From: Flagellimonas sp. CMM7
Lineage (GTDB): Bacteria; Bacteroidota; Bacteroidia; Flavobacteriales; Flavobacteriaceae
Assembly: GCF_021390195.1 (NCBI RefSeq)
Contig: NZ_CP090003.1
Location: 3,369,501 to 3,433,500, forward strand
Reading direction: 5' to 3'
Length of the DNA stretch: 64,000 nt
In this document: piece after piece, positions 44,938 through 51,450 of the stretch
How the letters are laid out: the number at the start of each line of letters is the position of its first letter
Numbering within the stretch: position 1 is the stretch's first letter
Notes under the pieces: model-generated
Seen by the model: the letters and a program-made list of their open reading frames with translations, nothing else
The model's database searches: none
What the model was told of the DNA's origin: nothing
Made by a program: the position numbers and the translations under genes

Positions 44938-45405
44938 TTATTGTTGAATGAAGTCAAAATTTTCAGTTTGAAAAATAAACACAACACAAGGTTCTTCTGA
45001 ATCTTCAGAACAACGTGTAATGTGTTCTTGTTCGCCAGGTTGATACCAGAAGCTTCCTGCTGGTAACCGTTTTGGATTTGTATTGCCATTCACAGGATTT
45101 TCAACAATCCCTTTTACAACGATCCCATGATATGTATTTGATTGTGTATGAGATACTGTTTCTTCACCAACTGGAATTCTTACGAATGTACCATGTGCTC
45201 CATTTAGCATACCCTCTACAGTAGCTGCTTCTATAGCACCACCATTAATTCCAGTAGTGAATTCACCAAATTTAATTTCATTTGTCGCGATCTGCACTTC
45301 AGTTGGAAAACTTGGTAATACTGAAGTGTTTTTTGAAGAAGTTTTACAAGCTGTGATAGTGGTTACTATAATAACCAATGATATCATATGTTTTTTTATT
45401 TTCAT
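44938..45405 (-). CDS. Cupin-type (DUF4437-like) lipoprotein
   Basis: From ATG 45405 the protein is 155 residues: a lipoprotein signal (LVIIVTTITAC, Cys about residue 20) followed by a beta-rich cupin fold with THGTFVRIPVGEET-like strands, HTQSNTYHGIVVKGIVENP, LPAGSFWYQPGEQEHITRC and VVFIFQTENFDF. Such cupins bind small molecules or metals; activity unknown. The frame is open a further 84 codons upstream, but that part belongs to the C-terminus of an unrelated PDZ/retropepsin-type protein joined in frame. The signal peptide shows where the real gene starts. Confidence 0.72.
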   Translation of the reverse strand: MKIKKHMISLVIIVTTITACKTSSKNTSVLPSFPTEVQIATNEIKFGEFTTGINGGAIEAATVEGMLNGAHGTFVRIPVGEETVSHTQSNTYHGIVVKGIVENPVNGNTNPKRLPAGSFWYQPGEQEHITRCSEDSEEPCVVFIFQTENFDFIQQ

Positions 45406-45690
45406 TTTTAATGTCCCATCATTTTTATTGATTATATCCTTAGTTATTAAATTACAGATATTTGCAGTTTTGCCATTAATTTCTAAGATTTCATCTCCAT
45501 AAGATAATTTGTTTTTCAATTCTTCATCCCATACGAAGCCAACTATCAGTTTTTCGTCTTTCAGAGTTCTAGTAAATCCAAAGTCAAGATCATTTAGATT
45601 TCTTTTACGAGAGTTTGGTTTAAAATAAAATCTTTTGTGTTTAAAATCAATCGTCATTATTCCATATTCAAGTAGTTCTGCTCCAACCCT
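45406..45690 (-). pseudogene. C-terminal fragment of a retropepsin-like/PDZ protein
   Basis: In frame with and directly upstream of the cupin lipoprotein, the sequence reads VGAELLEYGIMTIDF, FYFKPNSRK, KLIVGFVWDEELKN and YGDEILEINGKT. This matches the end of Bacteroidota aspartyl proteases that carry a C-terminal PDZ domain. A stop codon and loss of similarity at about 45690 show that the N-terminal part, including the catalytic Asp region, is absent. It meets the fragment of a conjugation gene on the other strand at this junction, so it is recombination debris and not a genuine fusion. Confidence 0.65.
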
Positions 45691-46138
45691 TAGAAGTTAT
45701 GACATTAGTACTATATATGTAATGCAAGACAAGATTCAAAACGATATGCTCTATGGCGAGAAAGCAAGTAAAGCCATATTGAGCAATCTATCTTATCAGT
45801 TTTTTGGAAAGGCTAACGATCCCGATACCGCCAAATATTATGAGCGTTTTTTTGAGATTATCAAAAACCCAACAAGAAGTGTAAGTAAGGGTACCGGACT
45901 CTCATGGGGAGCTAGGATTACTAAAGGAGAAAAAGAGGTTCCCAAGCGCAGGGCAGAAATTTTCTTTCGGTTGAAGCAAGGGGAGTTCGTAGTCTTTGCT
46001 GACGGAAAAGATAAAAGAATAAGACTCAAACAACCGAAAATCCTAAAACAAAAACCCCAGACAAAACTTTTATTTACGCAAGAAGAGCTATCTATAAATC
46101 ATCAAAAGATATATCAGGATGTCACGGAAATAAAATAA
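45687..46138 (+). pseudogene. C-terminal fragment of conjugative coupling protein (MobC/TraG, VirD4-like)
   Basis: The frame from about 45687 to 46138 reads LRSYDISTIYVMQDKIQ, AILSNLSYQFFGKANDPDTAKYYE, then GEKEVPKRRAEIFFRLKQGEFVVFADGKDK. This resembles the last ~150 residues of type IV coupling ATPases of Bacteroidota conjugative elements, where a secondary Walker-type core precedes this tail. The ATPase core is missing. An ATG at 45722 could start a short protein, but the homology begins before it. Its presence shows that part of the island derives from a conjugative or mobilisable element. Confidence 0.68.
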
Positions 46139-46201
46139 AACTATATCAATTGTGAGCATAAGGTACCTGATACGCATCCCTAATAATGCCATAGGGGTAT
46201 T

Positions 46202-46595
46202 TTAGTACATCCTTCTTTCTAAAAAGTGATTTCTTTCTTTCAGTCCCTTTTTCCAAAGAGTATATGACGTTAAAAGTAAAATCAATGCAATAGGAGGTGA
46301 AAAGTAGTCTGGAACAGGTGCATTAATCTCTGCTAATATGGCTAACAAAAAAAGGAATAAAAACCCTGAATAAGACCATTCTTTTAAGAGTTTAGATTTG
46401 TTTGTCCAAATTGCGATTAACCCTAAAATTTTTACAGTCATCAATGGTATGATTAAGTAAGTTGGAAAACCAATTTCTGCAAATCTTTTTGTGAATTCAG
46501 GATTGAATATACTATATGCCAATTGTCGCAAGCATCATCAATGTAAACAAACTTGTTGCAATTAAATAAATAACTTTCTTTGTCTTAATAGCCAT
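46202..46595 (-). pseudogene. DoxX-family membrane protein, frameshifted
   Basis: An ATG at 46595, 3 bp after the SRPBCC stop, opens MAIKTKKVIYLIATSLF and MMLATIGI, then hits TAG. In the -1/+2 frame the protein continues as YSIFNPEFTKRFAEIGFPTYLI, ILGLIAIWTNKSKLLKEW and four hydrophobic segments to 46202, the normal DoxX-like plan of about 130 residues. A small indel near 46515-46520 explains the break. It ends an ArsR-SRPBCC-DoxX operon, a common arrangement. Either the gene is dead or there is a sequencing error at this site. Confidence 0.8.
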
Positions 46596-46598
46596 TCT

Positions 46599-47054
46599 CT
46601 ATTTAATTAATGTGTCTAATATCGTTTCTAATCTGTCCAATGCAGAACCCCAACCATTATAGAACCCCATTTCTTCTTGCTGTTTACAATATTCAGGTGT
46701 GGCGTGAATTACGCTAAAAGTAAATTTTGTTTTATCTCCATCTGCTTCAAAGTAAGTTTGTAGCTCTACATTTTCAGTCATAGGCTTAAAGTCAGCAGAA
46801 GTAATTATCTTCTTTAGTTCTTCAATTTCTTTATAAATTCCTTCAGAGATGAATTCATTTCCGTCTGGCATTGGCATTGAATATTTCCATTTTCCGCCAA
46901 CCTCAAAATTATGCTCAATAACTTTTATATCCATTCCATTCGGTGCCCACCATTTTAAAATGTGTTCCAATTGTGTCCAAGCATCCCATACTAATTCTAC
47001 AGGTGCGTTAAATGTTTTCTCAATCGTTAAAGTTCTGTTCGCTAAATCACTCAT
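46599..47054 (-). CDS. SRPBCC (AHSA1-like) domain protein
   Basis: The 151-residue protein has the AHSA1/START-like fold: TLTIEKTFNAPVELVWDAWT at the N-terminus, LKWWAPNGMDI, EVGGKWKYSMPMPDG, and the C-terminal helix GWGSALDRLETILDTLI. Members bind small hydrophobic ligands. Genes of this type are very often coupled to an ArsR-type repressor as here: its ATG overlaps the ArsR stop by 4 bp. A frameshifted doxX gene follows 3 bp later. The function is probably stress-related, but no substrate can be stated. Confidence 0.92.
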   Translation of the reverse strand: MSDLANRTLTIEKTFNAPVELVWDAWTQLEHILKWWAPNGMDIKVIEHNFEVGGKWKYSMPMPDGNEFISEGIYKEIEELKKIITSADFKPMTENVELQTYFEADGDKTKFTFSVIHATPEYCKQQEEMGFYNGWGSALDRLETILDTLIK

Positions 47055-47377
47055 TTTTTACCGTTTTTCGTTTGTATTTGATTAATGTAATTTTCAAAGG
47101 AATCTATTCTTTCTTCCCATAATTTATGGTATTGTTTTATCCATAGAAAGGCAGGGATTAGTTTTTGTGGTTTGATTAAACATAAACGCTCTCTTCCTTT
47201 TTGATTAAAATCAATTATTCCACATTCGTTTAATATTTTTAAGTGTTTAGAAATTGCTGGTCTGCTGATTTCAAACTTTTCTGCTACTTCATTTACGCTT
47301 AAAGTATCCTTTGCAAGTAATTCAATAATATCTCTTCTTACTGGGTCTGCAATCGCTTGGAAGACATCTCTTCTCAT
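47051..47377 (-). CDS. ArsR-family repressor
   Basis: The 108-residue winged-helix protein begins RRDVFQAIADPVRRDIIELLA and has the recognition helix NEVAEKFEISRPAISKHLKIL, then the wing IDFNQKGRERLCLI. It belongs to the metal-independent ArsR subgroup paired with SRPBCC proteins, and no clustered Cys metal ligands are seen. It overlaps the SRPBCC gene. Two TGTAA(C/T)-N6-GTTAC inverted repeats flank its promoter box, so it is probably autoregulated. Confidence 0.93.
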   Translation of the reverse strand: MRRDVFQAIADPVRRDIIELLAKDTLSVNEVAEKFEISRPAISKHLKILNECGIIDFNQKGRERLCLIKPQKLIPAFLWIKQYHKLWEERIDSFENYINQIQTKNGKK

Positions 47378-47383
47378 AATTTG

Positions 47384-47427
47384 TGTAACTAACTGGTTAC
47401 AAATATATATGTAATCGTTTAGTTACG
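47384..47427 (-). promoter_or_regulatory. Promoter with two ArsR-type operators
   Basis: TGTAAC-N6-GTTACA (47384-47401) and TGTAAT-N6-GTTACG (47410-47427) are two copies of one inverted repeat, 26 bp apart. The minus-strand -7 box TATATTTG (47400-47407) lies between them, so a bound repressor would cover the promoter. Confidence 0.68.
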
Positions 47428-47468
47428 CAAATATTTATATAAAAATAACTTAAGTGTTGAATTCTGAG

Positions 47469-47546
47469 GTTAGAGCACATTTCTTTTTGGGCGGGAGTGC
47501 TTAGCACGGAGCAAAAAAAGTCAGCTTCAGCTGAATGTGCTCTAAC
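47469..47546. repeat. 13-bp inverted repeat next to element E3
   Basis: GTTAGAGCACATT (47469-47481) and its exact complement (47534-47546) enclose 52 bp that contain two further small palindromes (GTGCTTAGCAC and TCAGCTTCAGCTGA). The right arm merges with the left end of element E3. The E2 element has comparable small hairpins at its left side. Confidence 0.65.
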
Positions 47547-47675
47547 GTTTTCGTATATGAAAAGTCGTGAATCTAGAGCACTGACCATCCATACTAAAAC
47601 AAAACTACAGAAAAGCACAAGTATTGATGACTTGTGCTTCAACCGCTATTTTTTATATACAGTGTTACCCAACGT
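47534..47675 (+). repeat. Palindromic cassette-end element E3
   Basis: The ~140-bp element has left end TAACGTTTTCGTATATGAAA, a right-half hairpin with a 10-bp perfect stem (AAGCACAAGT 47613-47622, ACTTGTGCTT 47630-47639) and right end CGCTATTTTTTATATACAGT followed by GTTACCCAAC. The right end directly abuts the stop codon of the peroxiredoxin-like gene. Confidence 0.72.
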
Positions 47676-48317
47676 TTATTTTAATTCTGTAAGATATTCT
47701 TTAGATTCTGTTCTTTCCATCCAGTTTGGATTTACTGATGCAAATACAATCTCATTATTGCTGTTTACCACAAAAGTTGCAGGAACAGGTAATTCAAAAC
47801 TTTCATCTCCATTATGGGCAGGAATATCCATTTCAAACGCTTTATGAATAGATCTTAGAGATTCCGTTAAAGCAAAAGCAATTCCAAATTGTTTGGCAAC
47901 TTCATTTCCTTTATCAAATAGAATTGGATAATCAAATTCATTCTGAGATATGATTTCAGCTGATTTCTCTGGTAGTTGAGGAGAAATAACTACTAAATTA
48001 GCACCTGAACTTTTAATTTCACTAGTATGCTTTTGTATGTGTTTAAGTTCAATATTACAGAAAGGACACCAATTACCTCTATTGAAGCTGATTACTAGAT
48101 CACTTTTTTCTGCAAGGGAGTTTAAGCTAACAATAGTCCCTGCCGAATCTTGTAATTCAAAACCTGGCACTTTATCTCCAACTTTTAAAACAGTATTCAT
48201 TATACCACTTTCGGCTAATTTTCCAATTTCTGCCCCCATTGTTTCCAATACTTCTTGAGGTACATTTTCAGACATTTGTTGAACAAATACTCCTAATTCT
48301 TCTTTTAGACTCACCAT
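47676..48317 (-). CDS. Peroxiredoxin-like (AhpC/TSA) protein
   Basis: The 213-residue protein has an N-terminal helical extension (about 1-45) and then a thioredoxin-fold AhpC/TSA domain: GDKVPGFELQDSAGTIVSL, SFNRGNWCPFCNIELKHIQ near residue 85, a C-x-x-C pair in the place of the peroxidatic Cys, VVISPQLPEKSA and ILFDKGNEVAKQFG. It would reduce peroxides or act as a thiol oxidoreductase, probably in the cytoplasm since no signal is seen. It starts 3 bp after the YHS gene stop and is divergent, across that gene, from an AraC regulator. Its stop codon abuts element E3. Confidence 0.9.
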   Translation of the reverse strand: MVSLKEELGVFVQQMSENVPQEVLETMGAEIGKLAESGIMNTVLKVGDKVPGFELQDSAGTIVSLNSLAEKSDLVISFNRGNWCPFCNIELKHIQKHTSEIKSSGANLVVISPQLPEKSAEIISQNEFDYPILFDKGNEVAKQFGIAFALTESLRSIHKAFEMDIPAHNGDESFELPVPATFVVNSNNEIVFASVNPNWMERTESKEYLTELK

Positions 48318-48320
48318 AAT

Positions 48321-48788
48321 TTACTTTGATTTTAATGTTTTCCAATTTGCTGCTGCCATTTTTTCCATTTCAGCTTCGTTGTTATTCCAAGGAACTATTG
48401 TGTTAAAAGGTTTTCCTTCCCAAAAATCATTATAAAACAAATACAGTTTTCCATCGTCAATTCTAAATGTTTCAGGATTAACAGGAACTTTTTTGCTCAT
48501 TTTGGCAACAGCAAATGCACAATACCCATCAAATTGAGGTAAATATTTACTTGGGTTTACTTTGAATGTTCTAAGGTTCTCTGCATTCACGAAGTAATAG
48601 GTTGCACCATTATGTAGGGCTGAATATTCAATACTACCTTTTTCAGCTGTATTTGTTGTGAAATAATTTACGACATCATACCCTTTGTTAGCTAGCTTGT
48701 TTTCATCTGTGTTAACACTTTGTGCATTTACACTGCTCATACCCATAATGACCATTCCTGCCACTATCATTTTTTTAATTACATTCAT
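48321..48788 (-). CDS. Exported YHS-domain protein
   Basis: The 155-residue protein has a signal peptide (MIVAGMVIMGMSSVNAQ) and a YHS-like domain: GYDVVNYFTTNTAEKGSIEY, GATYYFVNAENLRTFKVNPSKYLPQFDGYCAFAV. The C-terminus ends in FNTIVPWNNNEAEMEKMAAANW. YHS domains are small metal- or ligand-binding folds, here probably periplasmic. The gene leads a two-gene transcript with the peroxiredoxin-like gene and is divergent from an AraC-family regulator whose operator-like repeats lie in the 99-bp spacer. Confidence 0.9.
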   Translation of the reverse strand: MNVIKKMIVAGMVIMGMSSVNAQSVNTDENKLANKGYDVVNYFTTNTAEKGSIEYSALHNGATYYFVNAENLRTFKVNPSKYLPQFDGYCAFAVAKMSKKVPVNPETFRIDDGKLYLFYNDFWEGKPFNTIVPWNNNEAEMEKMAAANWKTLKSK

Positions 48789-48849
48789 CTTATTTTTGTT
48801 TTAAATTAATAATGACACAAATTTATCTTCATTAATAGAACGAATTGTA

Positions 48850-48882
48850 TCAAATAATACATTAAATTTGCTCAATAATACA
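48850..48882. promoter_or_regulatory. AraC-type direct repeats
   Basis: TCAAATAATACA (48850-48861) and TCAATAATACA (48872-48882) are direct repeats 22 bp apart, two helical turns, in the spacer between the YHS gene and the AraC regulator. The arrangement fits binding by an AraC-family dimer. Confidence 0.6.
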
Positions 48883-48887
48883 ATATT

Positions 48888-49799
48888 ATGGATGTGCTAA
48901 GTGATGTTTTGTCAAAGGTTAAACTATCTAGTGTAGTTTATTTTAAATCTGATTTTTCAGAACCTTGGGGAATGGATATTCCTAAAGGACCATTTGCCCA
49001 ATTTCATATAGTTACTAAAGGTCAATGTGTTTTGAAAACTAAGGGTAAATCAATTCAGTTGTTTACTGGGGATATCGTAGTTTTCCCTTTTGGAGCAAGC
49101 CATTGGTTGGCTAATAATGAAAATAGTAAACTTTATCAAGGAGAGGATGTGGTGAAAGCAATCTTATCAGGTAAGTCTCTATTTGAGGGAGATAAACTAT
49201 CTACTACTTTAGTTTGTGGACATTTTGAATTTGATAAAAATTTAGACCATCCTTTTATAAAGGAGTTACCGTCTATTATTCATATTGATGATACTGATTT
49301 AAAACAATATTCTTGGTTGAAGAACATTACTGATTTAGTAATTGAAGAAGCGGAAAAAGAACAATCAGGAAGCGGTGTTATTATCAATAAATTGGGAGAA
49401 ATCTTGTTTGTACATACTTTAAGAGCCTTTATATTAAAAAGCAAGTCTGTAAATGGATTTATTGCAGCAATTCAAGATGAGCGAATAAGCAAGGTTTTAA
49501 AAGAAATTCATACCTCTCCAAAAAATGATTGGCAGTTAGAATCATTAGCACAAATAGCAGGAATGTCTAGAACGAGTTTTATCAATAAGTTTAAGGTGTT
49601 AATAGGAAATACACCTTTTAATTATTTAACTCAATGGAGGCTTTTATATGCAAAAGAATTGTTAAAAGAAAGTAATAAATCAGTTGGGGAAATAGCAGAA
49701 GAAGTTGGTTATCAATCTGAAGCGGCTTTTAACCGTGTTTTTAAGAAAAATGTTAAGCAAACACCTTTAAAATTCAGACAAAAAACTCTCATTTCATAA
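48888..49799 (+). CDS. AraC-family regulator 2 (cupin N-terminus)
   Basis: The 303-residue protein has an AraC-type cupin N-terminal domain (about 5-180: GPFAQFHIVTKGQCVLKTKG, LFTGDIVVFPFGASHWL, STTLVCGHFEF). The C-terminal AraC double HTH spans about 200-300 (LESLAQIAGMSRTSFINKFK, VGEIAEEVGYQSEAAFNRVFKK). Such regulators with ligand-binding cupins usually activate a divergent oxidoreductase gene. Here the divergent unit is YHS plus peroxiredoxin-like. Its TAA is followed after one base by GTTGGGTAAC, the left end of element E4. Confidence 0.94.
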   Translation: MDVLSDVLSKVKLSSVVYFKSDFSEPWGMDIPKGPFAQFHIVTKGQCVLKTKGKSIQLFTGDIVVFPFGASHWLANNENSKLYQGEDVVKAILSGKSLFEGDKLSTTLVCGHFEFDKNLDHPFIKELPSIIHIDDTDLKQYSWLKNITDLVIEEAEKEQSGSGVIINKLGEILFVHTLRAFILKSKSVNGFIAAIQDERISKVLKEIHTSPKNDWQLESLAQIAGMSRTSFINKFKVLIGNTPFNYLTQWRLLYAKELLKESNKSVGEIAEEVGYQSEAAFNRVFKKNVKQTPLKFRQKTLIS

Positions 49800-49800
49800 T

Positions 49801-49936
49801 GTTGGGTAACGGTCTAGTGTATGAGTAGTAGCGGGTTTTAGGTACTACTTTTTCAGGTTACAATATACTTTAATTAAACGAAAAAGCGGTTCAAGTTTCC
49901 ACCTAAACCGCTATTGCTTATACACTTTGTTGGCAA
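49801..49936 (+). repeat. Palindromic cassette-end element E4
   Basis: The ~136-bp element lies between convergent genes. Its 19-nt outer arms, AGTGTATGAGTAGTAGCGG (49816-49834) and CCGCTATTGCTTATACACT (49908-49926), pair at 16 of 19 positions. A smaller hairpin AGCGGTT/AACCGCT (49885-49891/49906-49912) lies in the right half. The ends are GTTGGGTAAC and GTTGGCAAC, the former one base past one stop codon and the latter a few bases from the other. Confidence 0.78.
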
Positions 49937-49942
49937 CTGGCT

Positions 49943-50338
49943 TTAATCTATTTGAGTCATTTCATTCAATACAAACTCTTCAACTGCTCCATCAGTCGCT
50001 TTCATATATTCTGCTAAATGAGTGTTGTTCATATGGGTTTGCCATAATTCTCTACTTTCCCAGTTTTCGTAGAATAGAAATAGATTTTCATTTTCATTGT
50101 CTTGGTGCAAGTCATAGTTGATACAACCTTTTTCCGCTCTTGTAATGTCAATTAGTTTTAAAAGTTCAGATTTTACTAAATCTCTTTTTTCTGGTTTAGC
50201 CAAAATTCTTGCTACAATTGTTAATTTTTGATTACTCATAATTTCTGTTTTTGTATTTTCTGATTTATTTTCTTTTGTTGGATTTGCACACATTATAAAA
50301 AGCATACTTATCCCTAATGCGAGTACTGTTTTCCTCAT
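49943..50338 (-). CDS. ABM-domain (putative quinol monooxygenase-like) lipoprotein
   Basis: The 131-residue protein has a short lipoprotein-like signal (LGISMLFIMC) and an antibiotic biosynthesis monooxygenase domain (about 38-131): TIVARILAKPEKRDLVKSELL, EKGCINYDLHQDNENENLFLFYENWES, HLAEYMKATDGAVEEF. This matches the YgiN-like quinol monooxygenase subfamily. Its ATG overlaps the nitroreductase stop by 4 bp, so the pair is co-translated under a divergent HxlR regulator. A role in quinone or electrophile detoxification is inferred from this arrangement. Confidence 0.9.
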   Translation of the reverse strand: MRKTVLALGISMLFIMCANPTKENKSENTKTEIMSNQKLTIVARILAKPEKRDLVKSELLKLIDITRAEKGCINYDLHQDNENENLFLFYENWESRELWQTHMNNTHLAEYMKATDGAVEEFVLNEMTQID

Positions 50339-50934
50339 ATTGTTTCTATTACTTTGTTAATATCTCTTCTTGATTTTGGTTTTTTATTTGGTTGGTTAAA
50401 ATCATCCTTATCTCTATAACCAATGGCTACTGCCATAAGTGTTGCATATTCTGTTTGGTTTAAAATTTTATCATAGTTTTTTGTTTCAATTCCTTCCATT
50501 GGTGTTGCGTCAATTCCCATTTCGGCACAAGCACTTAAAAACACACCCAAAGCCAAATAAACTTGTCTGTCAAACCAAGATTTGATTTGCGCATCCGTTT
50601 GAGGTTTTATAAACTCTTTGAAATAATTAACTGCTCCTTCTGGAAGTTCATTTTCAATTTGCCTTTCGAATAGAGTAATGTCATTAATTCGACTAAAAAC
50701 AACAACAGTATCACTATCAAGAACCTTATTTCTATTTAGCCAAGATACTTTAGAGAGTTTTTGTTTAGTTTCTTTGTCAGAAACAAAAATGAATTTCCAA
50801 GGTTGGCTGTTTATTGAAGAAGGACTTAATAATAGAATTTCTTTTAGTTCTTGGATTTCGCTAGTTGTAGTTCTTTTTGTCGAGTCATACTTTTTAGTCG
50901 TATAACGGTTTTTCATTGAATTTAAAAACTTCAT
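50335..50934 (-). CDS. Nitroreductase family NAD(P)H:flavin oxidoreductase
   Basis: The 199-residue protein has the NfsB/NfnB-like FMN fold: N-terminal MKNRYTTKKYDS, LLSPSSINSQPWKFIFVSD near residue 40, YLALGVFLSACAEMGIDATPMEG near residue 127, and YATLMAVAIGYRDKDDFN near the C-terminus. It reduces quinones or nitroaromatics with NAD(P)H. The first gene of an operon with the ABM lipoprotein, it is divergent from an HxlR-type regulator, the usual redox or quinone-responsive partner. Confidence 0.94.
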   Translation of the reverse strand: MKFLNSMKNRYTTKKYDSTKRTTTSEIQELKEILLLSPSSINSQPWKFIFVSDKETKQKLSKVSWLNRNKVLDSDTVVVFSRINDITLFERQIENELPEGAVNYFKEFIKPQTDAQIKSWFDRQVYLALGVFLSACAEMGIDATPMEGIETKNYDKILNQTEYATLMAVAIGYRDKDDFNQPNKKPKSRRDINKVIETI

Positions 50935-50953
50935 ATTATCGCTGTCTTAATTT

Positions 50954-51001
50954 TACTATATAAATTATAGTTGCAAAACTATGTATAGTATTTTATCTTT
51001 G
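50954..51001 (+). promoter_or_regulatory. hxlR promoter with palindromic operator
   Basis: The -33 TTG (50971-50973) and -7 TATCTTTG (50994-51001) are separated by 20 bp, close to the Bacteroidota optimum. TACTATA (50954-50960) and TATAGTA (50984-50990) form an inverted repeat spanning the -33 element, a likely HxlR binding site controlling both directions. Confidence 0.68.
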
Positions 51002-51034
51002 CAATAACGGTCAAAAATGATAGTATAATTTTTT

Positions 51035-51388
51035 ATGGAAAAAATGGAACCAAAGATGCTCAAATTCAGAGGTAATGAATATCCTTGCTGTGCAAGTTTA
51101 ACAATGGGAATTATTGGTGGAAAATGGAAGACAGTTATTCTTTTTCATTTGATGAATCAAAAATTGAGGTATAATGAGTTAAGAAAATCAATGCCTACAG
51201 TGACTGAAAGAACATTAAGTTTACAGTTAAAGGCAATGGAAGAAGATGGTTTGATAAAAAGAAAAGTGCATACTTCAAAACCGCCTTTAAAAGTTGAATA
51301 CTCGCTCACGGATTTCGGTAAAACTTTAATTCCGTTAATTCAGTCTATTGCTGATTGGGGCGATTTAGTTGTTGAAAAGTATTCATAA
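51035..51388 (+). CDS. HxlR-family redox/quinone-type regulator
   Basis: The 117-residue winged-helix protein has the HxlR core: YPCCASLTMGIIGGKWKTVIL, LRYNELRKSMPTVTERTLSLQL, VEYSLTDFGKTLIPLI. The adjacent Cys residues at the HxlR N-terminal position suggest thiol-based sensing, as in the YodB/HypR group. It is divergent from the nitroreductase-ABM operon it likely controls. ATG at 51035 is used, with an in-frame ATG at 51044 as alternative. A half copy of the palindromic element follows its stop codon. Confidence 0.93.
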   Translation: MEKMEPKMLKFRGNEYPCCASLTMGIIGGKWKTVILFHLMNQKLRYNELRKSMPTVTERTLSLQLKAMEEDGLIKRKVHTSKPPLKVEYSLTDFGKTLIPLIQSIADWGDLVVEKYS

Positions 51389-51403
51389 CAGTTCGTTCAG
51401 CTT

Positions 51404-51450
51404 GTTGCCAACAATTGTATATGATTATTGATCATATATCCATTATACGC
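51404..51450 (+). repeat. Half copy of the island palindromic element (E5, left half)
   Basis: GTTGCCAACAATTGTATATG resembles the left ends of E2-E4. It is followed by an 8-bp hairpin (TATATGAT 51418-51425, ATCATATA 51431-51438) and then directly by the stop codon of the XerC/D-like recombinase on the other strand. No right half with CGCTATT-type sequence is present. Confidence 0.58.

Noticed and set aside
44938..45657. 239-residue PDZ-cupin fusion protein
   Set aside because: A lipoprotein signal lies in the middle of the frame and the first part matches the tail of a different family. The in-frame joint is best explained by recombination.
47397..47847. Open frames of 81 codons (minus) and 116 codons (plus) around element E3
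   Set aside because: They overlap the palindromic element and the peroxiredoxin-like gene in other frames and show no protein-like pattern.
40491..51450. Canonical chromosomal integron
   Set aside because: The element ends do not match RYYYAAC/GTTRRRY, and the adjacent recombinase lacks the additional patch of IntI. Only the layout is integron-like.
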